A DNA stretch of 64,000 bases from contig JAXDZY010000094.1 in NCBI GenBank assembly GCA_034086685.1, forward strand, positions 1 to 64,000, given 5' to 3'. The DNA is from TWA4 sp034086685. GTDB taxonomy: Bacteria > Bacillota > Clostridia > Lachnospirales > Lachnospiraceae. The position numbers and the translations under genes were made by a program. Below, piece by piece: positions 33,159 to 41,488 of this stretch. The notes beneath the pieces were generated by a model. That model ran no database searches. It was not told where the DNA came from and worked only from the letters and a program-made list of their open reading frames with translations. Each line of letters starts with the position of its first letter. Position 1 is the stretch's first letter.

Positions 33159-34493
33159 ATGGACTATTACAGTGAATACAGAAGCAAGCTGCGTACCCCT
33201 GATGAGGCAGTACGTGTGATTAAAAGCGGGGACTGGGTGGATTATACCACCGCCACGGCAAAGCCTGTTCTGCTGGATCAGGCTCTGGCCCGGAGAAAGG
33301 ATGAACTGACCGATGTGAAGATCCGGGGAAATATGATAAGCGGCCCCATTGAAGTGGTGGAATGTGACCCGCATCAGGAGCATTTTACCTACAATACCTG
33401 GCACTGCTCTCCTTACGAGCGCAAATTATGCGATAAAGGACAGTGCTACTTTATACCCATGGTTTTTCATAACCTGACTGCCTATTATCACTTCTTCATT
33501 GATGTGGATGTGGCCATGATTGCAGTCCCTCCCATGGATAAACACGGATATTTTAATTTTTCCATTAATACGGGAACATCTGCGGAGATTCTTCGAAAAG
33601 CCCGCATCGTCATTCTGGAAATCAATGAACAGCTTCCCAAAATCAGAGGAGGCTATGACGACTGCATACATATTTCAGAAGTTGATTATGTGGTGGAAGG
33701 AGAGCATGAACCTTTTCAGAAGATGCCGGAACATATCCTGACAGAAGAAGAAATTCTCATTGCAGAACATATTCTTCCTTTTATAAAAGATGGCTCAACT
33801 ATCCAGATCGGTGTGGGCGGAATGCCCAATGCTGTGGGCACGCTTCTGGCTGATTCCGATCTGAAGGATCTGGGCATGCATACAGAGCTGTGTTCCGATG
33901 CCTATCTGGAACTTTTCCTGCAAGGCAAGCTGACTAACCGTATGAAAAATATCAACCCCGGAAAAAGTGTTATGGGATTTGCCATCGGCTCCCCGGAACT
34001 TTACGACTGGCTGGATGACAATCCCACTGTCATGGCCTATCCACTGGAATATGTAAACCGGCCGGATGTCATCGGGATGATTGATAATATGATTTCCATC
34101 AACAGCTGTATCAGTGTGGATCTTTACGGCCAGGTCAGCGCGGAAAGTGTGGGAACACGTCAAATCAGCGGAACCGGCGGACAGCTGGATTTTCTGGAGG
34201 GTGCTTCCATCTCCAGAGGGGGGAAATCCTTTATCTGCGTCAACTCCACCTTCCGCGATAAAAACGGCGTTCTCCACTCATGTATTCTTCCGCATTTTCA
34301 GGGGGAAATCATCACTTCTCCCAGAAGCCAGGTCTATTATATAGTGACCGAGTACGGCGCTGTCAATCTGGAAGGCGCCACCTCCTGGGAGAGAGCTGAA
34401 AAACTGATTTCCATCGCTCATCCCGATTTCCGGGATGAACTTATAAAAGAAGCAGAAAAGCAGAAAATCTGGCGGGCTTCCAATAAAAGATAG
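33159..34493 (+). CDS. Acetyl-CoA hydrolase/transferase family CoA-transferase (butyryl/4-hydroxybutyrate type)
   Basis: A 444-residue class I CoA-transferase of the group that includes butyryl-CoA:acetate and 4-hydroxybutyrate CoA-transferases. Visible motifs are GVGGMPNAVG, the probable catalytic Glu in MHTELCSDAYLE, and the CoA-binding stretch ISGTGGQLDFLEGA. It would exchange CoA between an acyl-CoA and acetate in fermentation. Which acyl-CoA is used cannot be decided by eye; both butyrate-forming and other substrates are possible. GGAG precedes the ATG. It stands alone, convergent with the ABC exporter genes. Confidence 0.85.
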   Translation: MDYYSEYRSKLRTPDEAVRVIKSGDWVDYTTATAKPVLLDQALARRKDELTDVKIRGNMISGPIEVVECDPHQEHFTYNTWHCSPYERKLCDKGQCYFIPMVFHNLTAYYHFFIDVDVAMIAVPPMDKHGYFNFSINTGTSAEILRKARIVILEINEQLPKIRGGYDDCIHISEVDYVVEGEHEPFQKMPEHILTEEEILIAEHILPFIKDGSTIQIGVGGMPNAVGTLLADSDLKDLGMHTELCSDAYLELFLQGKLTNRMKNINPGKSVMGFAIGSPELYDWLDDNPTVMAYPLEYVNRPDVIGMIDNMISINSCISVDLYGQVSAESVGTRQISGTGGQLDFLEGASISRGGKSFICVNSTFRDKNGVLHSCILPHFQGEIITSPRSQVYYIVTEYGAVNLEGATSWERAEKLISIAHPDFRDELIKEAEKQKIWRASNKR

Positions 34494-34526
34494 AACCGGA
34501 GGAAGCCGGCCGGGAAACCAGAACTT

Positions 34527-36002
34527 TTATGATTTTTCCTTGCCTGCAAGCATTTTCAATACCTTCTGTACGGAAAGCGTGTCTCCTTTGTAGAAAATGA
34601 GCATTTTGTAGATGTGTCCGGCTGCCCGGATTACGATCAGTGCTGAAAGCAATATAATGGCCAGCGAGATCAGACATTGCACGATGCTTATTTCTCCCAG
34701 AAGTGCCATGCCGGGTGCCACCAGGAGTGCCGTAAACGGCATGTACAGCATCCAGCTGGTGGAGGCCAGTTCTCCCTGCAGCGCACCGCCGGAGAGGGCC
34801 AGAAGAAAACTGATGACCAGTGCCATGGTAAACAGAATATTTGTGGTTGACAAATCTTCGGGTTTGCTGGCAATGGCACCGCCTACAGCCGCCAGAGCGC
34901 AGTACAGCAGGAATCCGCTGATCAGAATGAGAATGGTAAACAGAATTCCTGTGAACGAAAACAGACCCCCGGACAGCTTACCAAATGTCTCGAAAAGCCG
35001 GATCAGAAGCATATCCGTTTCCGGATTTATGGTTTTTACAATCATGGTTCCGGCTGCAAAGCTGCCTGCCAGACAGATTGCCCACGCAAAAAGCTGCAGC
35101 AGGCCGCTTGCGGCAATGGCAAGTACTTTTCCCATGATCATGGCACCGGGTTTCACCGTTACCAGAAAAGTATCCATCAGTTTAGAAGTTTTCTCCATGA
35201 TAACACTGTTGGCAACACCCTGGCCATAGGCAAGAACCATGAAATAAAGAACCATAATGGTCACGTAGGGAAGAATCATGGACAAAACATCTTTCAGCAT
35301 CATCATGGATACATCTTCCATACTTTCCTCATCAGCAAAACCTTCTGAATCATCCCAAATGCCGGGCTCTTCTGTTTCAGCATCGGCTATTACCTGCAGA
35401 TCCACCGGCCGGCTCAGTTCTGCCAGCACATCAGCGTTGAGACCGGCTTTCTCCACCTGAACCGCTGTATAATACTCCATCAGAAAGATTTCATACTCAC
35501 AGGCATCATCTTCTGTCAGGCCGGAATCCTCCGGCAGCAGCACGGAAAGCTCCTGTCCGTAAGCTCCCATTTCGACCACCAGCAGAAGAATGTCATCACT
35601 GCCTTCGGCAGCTTTGGCAGCAGAATTTACATCAGGAAAAGCTTCGTAGGTAAGATCAGAAAACCGTGAATCCCCCACCTCATTCAATGTGGAATACCAG
35701 GCAGAAACTTCACTCTCTTTCTCATACGTTTCAATCTCATCAACTACATAAATACTGTGAATCTTCACATTATTAACCGAAACTTCCGATTCCTCTTCCT
35801 CTGGAAATTCTCCCTGTACAATGTCCGGTTCATTATCACCTTCATTATCCTCAGGACGTCCGGTGAAAGTCATAATTGCCACAGGCAGGATCAGACAGAG
35901 TAATCCGATCACGATTCCCGACATCAGAAATCCCCTGCTTTTTACATGCTGACGGAAGGTAAATGAAAAAATTTTCAGAAAACCTTTGAATTCCTGTTTC
36001 AT
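34527..36002 (-). CDS. ABC exporter permease, NatB-like (second permease)
   Basis: A 491-residue ABC-2 type permease: a first membrane helix at about 26-46, a large acidic extracytoplasmic domain (about 50-235, with low-complexity Glu stretches), then five or six helices. The segment NSVIMEKTSKLMDTFLVTVKPGAMIMGKVLA is typical of the NatB/CcmB-like group, in which a cytoplasmic loop contacts the ATPase. It is last in an ATPase-permease-permease operon and overlaps the upstream permease by 4 bases. NatAB exports Na+ in Bacillus; other substrates such as peptides are possible here. Confidence 0.82.
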   Translation of the reverse strand: MKQEFKGFLKIFSFTFRQHVKSRGFLMSGIVIGLLCLILPVAIMTFTGRPEDNEGDNEPDIVQGEFPEEEESEVSVNNVKIHSIYVVDEIETYEKESEVSAWYSTLNEVGDSRFSDLTYEAFPDVNSAAKAAEGSDDILLLVVEMGAYGQELSVLLPEDSGLTEDDACEYEIFLMEYYTAVQVEKAGLNADVLAELSRPVDLQVIADAETEEPGIWDDSEGFADEESMEDVSMMMLKDVLSMILPYVTIMVLYFMVLAYGQGVANSVIMEKTSKLMDTFLVTVKPGAMIMGKVLAIAASGLLQLFAWAICLAGSFAAGTMIVKTINPETDMLLIRLFETFGKLSGGLFSFTGILFTILILISGFLLYCALAAVGGAIASKPEDLSTTNILFTMALVISFLLALSGGALQGELASTSWMLYMPFTALLVAPGMALLGEISIVQCLISLAIILLSALIVIRAAGHIYKMLIFYKGDTLSVQKVLKMLAGKEKS

Positions 36003-37315
36003 CTCACAGCACCTCCCCTCTTCTTTCCTCTTGCCATGGTTATCAGATTCCTGAATTTCAATCTGCTTCCGCGGTACATGATCAGATCACCATAAACTGC
36101 CGCGCAGAACCTGGCAAGAAAAATAAGCAGAATCAGCTGTACCAGCCAGGCAAGACACAGCACAGGCATACTGATATTACCAAGCACATACTGCACCGGT
36201 GCACAGAATATGGATACAATCGGGATAAGGGATGTAACCAGACCCACCATACCTCCAAATGCCGCAGTAAAGCAGGATACCATATAGCCGCCCAGTATAA
36301 ATATGAGAACACTCATATTGGCAGATTCCACATCCTCCATGGAAGAACAGCTGGTCCCCGCAATTCCTCCGATAATGGAAAATGTAAAATAACCGAGAAT
36401 CAGTGAAATCAGCACAACTGCCACAGTAAAAGGACCAAAACGCAGCATGTCCGATGTCAGTCCCATACCGGAGATCATATCCTTTACCACACTGCCATCC
36501 ATAAAGATGCCTGTTATCCGCCAGGAAATAACTGCCCCCACGATCATCAGCAGGACCAGGCCGAACACATAGGTCATTACAGCCAGAATTTTCCCAAGGA
36601 TCATAGCCAGCGGACGTACGCTGATCAGCAGTGTTTCCACCAGTCTGGATGCCTTTTCTTCAATAATTGCCCGAACAATAAAGGTGGTTGAAAAGGTGCA
36701 GAGAATCAGCACCAGTATGGCATAAATATACTGAACGGCAAAGGAAGTATCTGCACTGATTGCTTCTGCTTCCTGATAGTTTTCCACTGTATTCACATCA
36801 GTTGTGTAACTGCTGCTTAACTGGCTGATCTGTTCCTCACTGACTCCAAAACTCTGATAACGTCCGGCCTGGATAAGCTCAAAAACCGCTTCCGAAAGCA
36901 TCTCTGCTTCCTCTTCATCGCCGCCTGCCGGACAAAATATACGGGCAGAAAAACCCCCTGTTTCTTCATCAGAAAAAATATGTACAAAAGCCTCATTTTC
37001 GACAAGCTGCTGCTGCCAGTTCTCCGGTGCAAACGGTACCTGTTCCGGCGAAACTTCCCTGAAACGGGGATCTGTTTCCCCCAGCGTACCAAAATCTACG
37101 GGGCAGGAAGTCTCATTCAGATAATAAACAGTATGCAAAGAACTGATATCATCTTCCGAATCTCCATTGATAAAGGTCATAACCGGGATACTGAAAAGAG
37201 CAAACAAAATCATAATAATCGCGGACACCAGATTCGTACGGCTTTTCAGAAGCTGCACCAGCGTAAAACGGTAAACCTGCCCCGTTCCCTTAAATTCCTC
37301 TTTTCTAAGCTTCAT
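35999..37315 (-). CDS. ABC exporter permease, NatB-like (first permease)
   Basis: An about 438-residue ABC-2 permease built like its downstream neighbour: helix at about 24-46, extracytoplasmic domain to about 190, then about six helices with IVRAIIEEKASRLVETLLISVRPLAMILGKILA. The two permeases probably form a heterodimer. The start is either GTG 37324 or ATG 37315; neither has a strong ribosome binding site, and coupling to the overlapping ATPase gene is likely. Downstream the stop overlaps the next start by 4 bases. Confidence 0.82.
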   Translation of the reverse strand: MKLRKEEFKGTGQVYRFTLVQLLKSRTNLVSAIIMILFALFSIPVMTFINGDSEDDISSLHTVYYLNETSCPVDFGTLGETDPRFREVSPEQVPFAPENWQQQLVENEAFVHIFSDEETGGFSARIFCPAGGDEEEAEMLSEAVFELIQAGRYQSFGVSEEQISQLSSSYTTDVNTVENYQEAEAISADTSFAVQYIYAILVLILCTFSTTFIVRAIIEEKASRLVETLLISVRPLAMILGKILAVMTYVFGLVLLMIVGAVISWRITGIFMDGSVVKDMISGMGLTSDMLRFGPFTVAVVLISLILGYFTFSIIGGIAGTSCSSMEDVESANMSVLIFILGGYMVSCFTAAFGGMVGLVTSLIPIVSIFCAPVQYVLGNISMPVLCLAWLVQLILLIFLARFCAAVYGDLIMYRGSRLKFRNLITMARGKKRGGAVR

Positions 37316-38357
37316 TGGCTTCACCGACCTTCTTTACAAATATCTCATGGAGAGACGGTTCACGTAAATCAAAACGGATCACCGGAATCTTATCTGCAAT
37401 CAGCATTCCCAGCAGCTGATTGGCCTGTTCTTCCCCTGAAACTTTTAATTCATATTCAAATTCCTTTTCCGAAAGCAGCCCCACACCGGCCTGCTCAATA
37501 TAGGATTCGATATTCTGTTCCACTTTAAGAGAAAGATGAATCCGTCCAAAGCTTTTCTTAATTTCGTTAAGATTGCCTTGCAGGATCGTCCTGCTGCGAT
37601 TCAGAATAATAATATCCGTACAGAATTCTTCCACAGTCGCCATCTGATGACTGGACATGATCAGATATTTGCCTTTTTCAATTTCCTCGTGAATGATGGA
37701 ACGGAACAGGTCTGTATTTACCGGATCAAGACCTGACATGGGTTCATCCAGAATGATCAGTTCCGGATCGGACACTAGTGCCATCATAAACTGAATCTTC
37801 TGCTGATTTCCTTTGGACAGCTGATCCGCCCGTAAAGGCTTCTGAGCTTTTTTACGCCTGCGAACCGGCTTTTTCCGTGCAGCTTTCTGTCCGGCCCCGG
37901 TTTCCGCAGTCCTGCCCGATATTCCATCTGTCATCCCATCTGCTGTCTCATCCAGATTCGTGATTCCCGAAACTGCTTTTCCGGGATAAAGGTATTCCTC
38001 CACTTCCAGCCGTTTTGCCCAGTACCTGATCCGCTTTCTGGCTTCTTCTCCTGATACTCCTCTGAGACCGGCAAAATAAATCAGCTGATCCATCAGCGTA
38101 TATTTGGGATATAATCCTCTCTCCTCTGCCAGATAACCCACATTGCAGGTAGCTGTATCCAGCGGCTCTCCATTCCACAATACTTCCCCGCTGTCCCTGG
38201 ACAGCATATTGAGCATCATACGGATTGCCGTGGTTTTCCCTGCTCCATTGGTTCCCAGCAGTGCATATACGCCGGGACCGGCCATTTCAAAATTCAGATT
38301 CTCTAGGGCCGTTTTCTCCCCGTACTTTTTTGACAGATTTTTTACAACAAGACTCAT
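37305..38357 (-). CDS. ABC exporter ATP-binding protein with inserted basic segment
   Basis: A 350-residue ATPase that should energise the two downstream permeases. Walker A GTNGAGKTT is at 35-43, the signature QLSKGNQQKIQF at 179-190, Walker B LIILDEPMSGLDP at about 200-212, and a C-terminal DUF4162-like domain ends the protein. Between the helical subdomain and the signature lies an extra segment of about 47 residues (130-176): first acidic/Thr/Gly-rich, then strongly basic (RKKPVRRRKKAQK). Most relatives go directly from this helix to the signature. AAGGAG precedes the ATG. First gene of the operon. Confidence 0.9.
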   Translation of the reverse strand: MSLVVKNLSKKYGEKTALENLNFEMAGPGVYALLGTNGAGKTTAIRMMLNMLSRDSGEVLWNGEPLDTATCNVGYLAEERGLYPKYTLMDQLIYFAGLRGVSGEEARKRIRYWAKRLEVEEYLYPGKAVSGITNLDETADGMTDGISGRTAETGAGQKAARKKPVRRRKKAQKPLRADQLSKGNQQKIQFMMALVSDPELIILDEPMSGLDPVNTDLFRSIIHEEIEKGKYLIMSSHQMATVEEFCTDIIILNRSRTILQGNLNEIKKSFGRIHLSLKVEQNIESYIEQAGVGLLSEKEFEYELKVSGEEQANQLLGMLIADKIPVIRFDLREPSLHEIFVKKVGEANEA

Positions 38358-38468
38358 TTTTAGCTCCTTTGATTCTCTCTGCTATATTTTCTCTGTAAAA
38401 CAATGTAGCAGGCAAAAAACAAATTATCAGTTTTTTATCAATATCTTAATGCAATTTTAATACCTTTC

Positions 38469-39182
38469 TCAGCGCTCCGCACTTCTTGCATGGTAGGGGC
38501 ATTTCTTCCCGATACACTGCTTATTTTCCTTTGAAAAGGTACAAACCACCTTTTCCGGCAGTTCCATCTCCACACCTGTAATCTCTTTCACGAAAGGAAC
38601 TGCCTCCAGTACTGCTGAAAAGCTGTTGCGCTTACAGCAGCGGGGACCACCCAGACTTCCGATCCGATTCAGTGCCGCTGCTGTCATACAGTTTGACTGC
38701 CCCCAGGATTTCCCGCTTAATGGGGTAGACTGGGTAATGATGCTTACAAACATCCCGGTACTGATGGCAGCGCCGCAGCTTCCCCAGAATCCGCAGACCC
38801 CGCCGGGCACTTTACGCCCTCTGGCAAACATCTCTTTCAACGCTTCCTTCAGATTGATTTCACCGCCTGAATTGTGATATGCAGCCAGCAGGGCCGCTCC
38901 TACCATTACATGATGCTCCGGTCCGTGCATATAAATATAAGGATATTCCATCAGCTGCTGCATGATCTTTATGGGATTTGTCGAATCTGTCTCCAGACAG
39001 ACCTGCATGACCTCTTCCAGCCCCTTTTTACTGTGGCAGGAATCACAGACATAGTGATGATGAATGCAGCTTGCCCTGCTCATAAATTTATGATGACAGA
39101 TGGAACACTCCATCTTCCTCTCTGTTTCAAAATACATAAGCGGTTCCCCGCATATAAGACAGGCACCTGTATTCCTTGCCAT
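38469..39182 (-). CDS. Cys-rich zinc-ribbon protein (DUF5714-like)
   Basis: A 237-residue protein with an N-terminal treble of Cys pairs (Cys8/11, Cys26/29, Cys39, Cys46/49), which looks like a zinc ribbon pair, followed by a helical domain with HGPEHHVMVGAALLAAY, the conserved-looking GVCGFWGSCGAA and GGPRCCKRNSF, and a C-terminal Cys cluster. I believe this is the DUF5714 family, found in anaerobes and without established function; the Cys/His content suggests metal binding. It is the last gene of an XRE-led operon. GGAGG precedes the ATG. Confidence 0.75.
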   Translation of the reverse strand: MARNTGACLICGEPLMYFETERKMECSICHHKFMSRASCIHHHYVCDSCHSKKGLEEVMQVCLETDSTNPIKIMQQLMEYPYIYMHGPEHHVMVGAALLAAYHNSGGEINLKEALKEMFARGRKVPGGVCGFWGSCGAAISTGMFVSIITQSTPLSGKSWGQSNCMTAAALNRIGSLGGPRCCKRNSFSAVLEAVPFVKEITGVEMELPEKVVCTFSKENKQCIGKKCPYHARSAER

Positions 39183-39195
39183 AATCGTTCCTCCT

Positions 39196-39594
39196 TTACT
39201 TCACCACCGGGGTAAAATCTTCTGTATCTCCGCAGAAAAATCCTCCGTTTACAGCAGTAATGATCTCCATGCATCCTTTTGCAGCTTCAAATTCCAGCGG
39301 CGGAATCGTTACCAGAAACAGGGTTTTTACCTGATTTTCCTGAAGAAAACGATTGCTCTCCTCATCCCCCAGATCCGTTTCCGTGATCTCCATATCCATG
39401 GAAGCCTTCTCATTTAAAATCACTTCTGCCACACCGGCCTCCTCCCAGATTTCCACTTTTTCCTCTGATTCAAAAGCTGCGGCAATATCGCGAACCGTGA
39501 TTTCCCGGTCTGTCATATAAAGCCATTCCGCAGGAACAGCAGGCTTTGCTGCTTTCTGAGTTTTGATCTTGTTTAATTTTGACTTGTTTTTCAT
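39196..39594 (-). CDS. Unrecognised 132-residue protein in an XRE-led operon
   Basis: I do not recognise a family. The first 18 residues are Lys-rich and probably disordered; the rest looks like a compact alpha/beta domain with an acidic surface (IAAAFESEEKVEIWEEAGVAEV; ESNRFLQENQVKTLFLVTIPP). There is no signal peptide or membrane helix. GGGAGG precedes the ATG. It lies between the XRE gene (about 22 bases away) and the Cys-rich protein (13 bases), clearly one transcript, so the three proteins are likely to act together. Confidence 0.65.
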   Translation of the reverse strand: MKNKSKLNKIKTQKAAKPAVPAEWLYMTDREITVRDIAAAFESEEKVEIWEEAGVAEVILNEKASMDMEITETDLGDEESNRFLQENQVKTLFLVTIPPLEFEAAKGCMEIITAVNGGFFCGDTEDFTPVVK

Positions 39595-39616
39595 ATTATG
39601 TTACCTCCCTGTACGT

Positions 39617-39835
39617 TCAATTATCAAAATAAAATAAATCTTCGAACTTTTTATCCAGAGCCATGCACAAAAGCAGCGCCAGTCTCGCTGTGGGATTAAA
39701 CTGCCCGTTCTCGATGGAGCTGATGGTCTGTCTGGAAACGCCCACCAGTTTCGCCAGTTCTCCCTGAGACAGCTCTTTCTCTGCCCTTGCAACCTTCAGT
39801 CTGTTTTTCAGTACCAAATCGTTGTCCATACTCAT
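39617..39835 (-). CDS. Small XRE-family regulator (stand-alone helix-turn-helix)
   Basis: A 72-residue protein made almost only of a Cro/C1 helix-turn-helix: NRLKVARAEKELSQGELAKL, then GVSRQTISSIENGQFNPTARLALLLC and a short DLFYFD end, typical of the small YozG-like regulators. ATG 39835 has GAGG 5 bases upstream; GTG 39841 and ATG 39829 are also in frame. It leads a three-gene operon, and its promoter carries three copies of a CAAGTTT-type element, so it probably represses its own transcription. Confidence 0.85.
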   Translation of the reverse strand: MSMDNDLVLKNRLKVARAEKELSQGELAKLVGVSRQTISSIENGQFNPTARLALLLCMALDKKFEDLFYFDN

Positions 39836-39901
39836 CTGCACCTCGCTTTACTACTGATTACCAACAGAATTTCTCAGCAAATATCCTGTAAGTACATCAA
39901 G

Positions 39902-39979
39902 CAAGTTTATTTGTCTTTTTGCCAAGTTTTCTTGATATTTCCATTATACGCATACTGCAGAAAATGTCAAGTTTTCTTT
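39902..39979. promoter_or_regulatory. Three CAAGTTT-type operator repeats around the XRE operon promoter
   Basis: On the plus strand CAAGTTTATTTG (39902-39913), CAAGTTTTCTTG (39923-39934, a perfect palindrome) and CAAGTTTTCTTT (39968-39979) share a core. The first two are 21 bases apart (two helical turns); the third overlaps the -35. They flank the -10 and start site, the usual layout for an autorepressor. Binding is inferred. Confidence 0.5.
39943..39970 (-). promoter_or_regulatory. Consensus sigma-A promoter of the XRE-led operon
   Basis: On the minus strand TTGACA and TATAAT, both perfect, are separated by 16 bases. The predicted start near 39936 lies at the central operator-like palindrome. 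A promoter this strong would need repression. Confidence 0.75.
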
Positions 39980-40161
39980 GCATTTTTTAAACAATTTACA
40001 TCTGCCGGTTCATTGGCTGTAATCATATATTTTTTCTTCCTGAAATATATTTTCCCGGATCCTGAAAAATTTTCAGAAAATCATTCTGCAGGATTCCATT
40101 TTCCTTCCATTTCCTATATGATAATACTACGTACTAATTTTTTGAAAAGAGGTTTTTACAA

Positions 40162-41373
40162 ATGAAGTATGACTTTACCAGTATCATGGACCGGCACGGG
40201 AAAGATGCCATGGCTGTGGACAGTCTGGGTGACGGCTCAGGCTTCGCTCCTGCTCTTCCCAAAGAAGGCTTTGATTCCATCCCCATGTGGGTAGCCGACA
40301 TGAATTTTCCCACCGTACCCACCATCCCTCAGGCCATTATGGAACGGGCATCCCATCCCGCATATGGATATTTCCGCACCAGTGATGAATACTATCAGTC
40401 CATCATCAACTGGCATGAGACCCGCAACGGTGTAAAAGGACTTACAAAAGAAGCCATCGGTTACGAAAATGGTGTTCTGGGAGGCGTCATGTCTGCCGTG
40501 GAGGCATTTTCCTCACCCGGTGACCCGGTCCTGCTGCACAGCCCTACCTATATCGGATTTACCGGAAGTCTGGAAAACGGAGGGCGGAAAATCATCTTAA
40601 GCCCTCTGAAACAGGATGAGCAGGGAATCTGGCGTATGGATTATGAAGATATGGATCAAAAACTGAAGATCAATCATATTCATCTTGCAGTTTTCTGCAG
40701 CCCCCACAATCCCTGCGGCAGAGTCTGGGAACGGGAAGAACTGGAAAAAGCCATGGAAGTGTACAGAAATAATGACTGCATTGTCATTGCTGATGAAATC
40801 TGGTCCGATATTCTTCTGAATGGAAACCGGCATATTCCCACTCAGTCTGTCAGCGAGGATGCCAGAAACCGTACCATCGCACTGTACGCACCCAGTAAAA
40901 CATTTAATCTGGCAGGCCTGATCGGTTCCTACCATATTATTTATAATCCCTGCCTGCGTGACCGGGTAACTGCCCAAAGCAGTAAATGCCACTACAATTC
41001 CATGAATGTGCTGAGCATGCACGCCCTGATCGGTGCCTACAAACAGGAGGGACAGGAGTGGGTGGATGAGCTTTGTGAGGTGTTGAGCGGCAATATCAAC
41101 TATGGCTGTGATTATATGGAAGCAAATTTCCCTCAGGTTCATTTTTCAAGACCTCAGGGAACCTATATGCTGTTTCTGGACTGTACCGAATGGTGTCGGG
41201 AACATGGGAAAACAATTGATGAAGTGCTGAAAGCCGGCTGGGATGTGGGGGTAACCTGGCAGGATGGACGTCCTTTTCACGGTTCCTGCTCCATACGGAT
41301 GAATTTTGCGGTTCCCTTCATCCGGGTGCAGGAAGCCATGAAAAGACTGAAAAAGTATGTGTTTGTAAAATGA
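40162..41373 (+). CDS. patB: MalY/PatB-type PLP-dependent C-S lyase
   Basis: A 403-residue fold-type I PLP enzyme of the MalY/PatB group, which cleaves cystathionine or related thioethers (beta-lyase activity) and is often annotated as an aminotransferase. Seen are the start IPMWVADMNFP (40-50), the substrate loop, NPCGRVW, ADEIWSDI with the PLP-binding Asp, and the PLP lysine Lys246 in APSKTFNLAG. AAGAGG lies before the ATG. The preceding 300 bases hold the divergent XRE promoter and no other gene. It is transcribed towards DAHP synthase and ends at a shared terminator. The real substrate is not evident. Confidence 0.88.
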   Translation: MKYDFTSIMDRHGKDAMAVDSLGDGSGFAPALPKEGFDSIPMWVADMNFPTVPTIPQAIMERASHPAYGYFRTSDEYYQSIINWHETRNGVKGLTKEAIGYENGVLGGVMSAVEAFSSPGDPVLLHSPTYIGFTGSLENGGRKIILSPLKQDEQGIWRMDYEDMDQKLKINHIHLAVFCSPHNPCGRVWEREELEKAMEVYRNNDCIVIADEIWSDILLNGNRHIPTQSVSEDARNRTIALYAPSKTFNLAGLIGSYHIIYNPCLRDRVTAQSSKCHYNSMNVLSMHALIGAYKQEGQEWVDELCEVLSGNINYGCDYMEANFPQVHFSRPQGTYMLFLDCTEWCREHGKTIDEVLKAGWDVGVTWQDGRPFHGSCSIRMNFAVPFIRVQEAMKRLKKYVFVK

Positions 41374-41387
41374 TCATCTGAAACGCG

Positions 41388-41439
41388 AAAAACGCCGGAG
41401 CCGGGTTTATAAAACGCCCGGCCGGCGCTCTCTTTTTTA
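41388..41439. terminator. Bidirectional terminator between patB and aroF
   Basis: CGCCGG and CCGGCG with inner GCCGGG/CCCGGC form a long GC stem around a TTTATAAAACG-type loop. On the plus strand TCTTTTTT follows; on the minus strand TTTTTCG follows. It serves both convergent genes. Confidence 0.8.
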
Positions 41440-41488
41440 CTTTCCGGATATCCATAAACCGGAGTATTATCATTCAGACCTGTATTTA

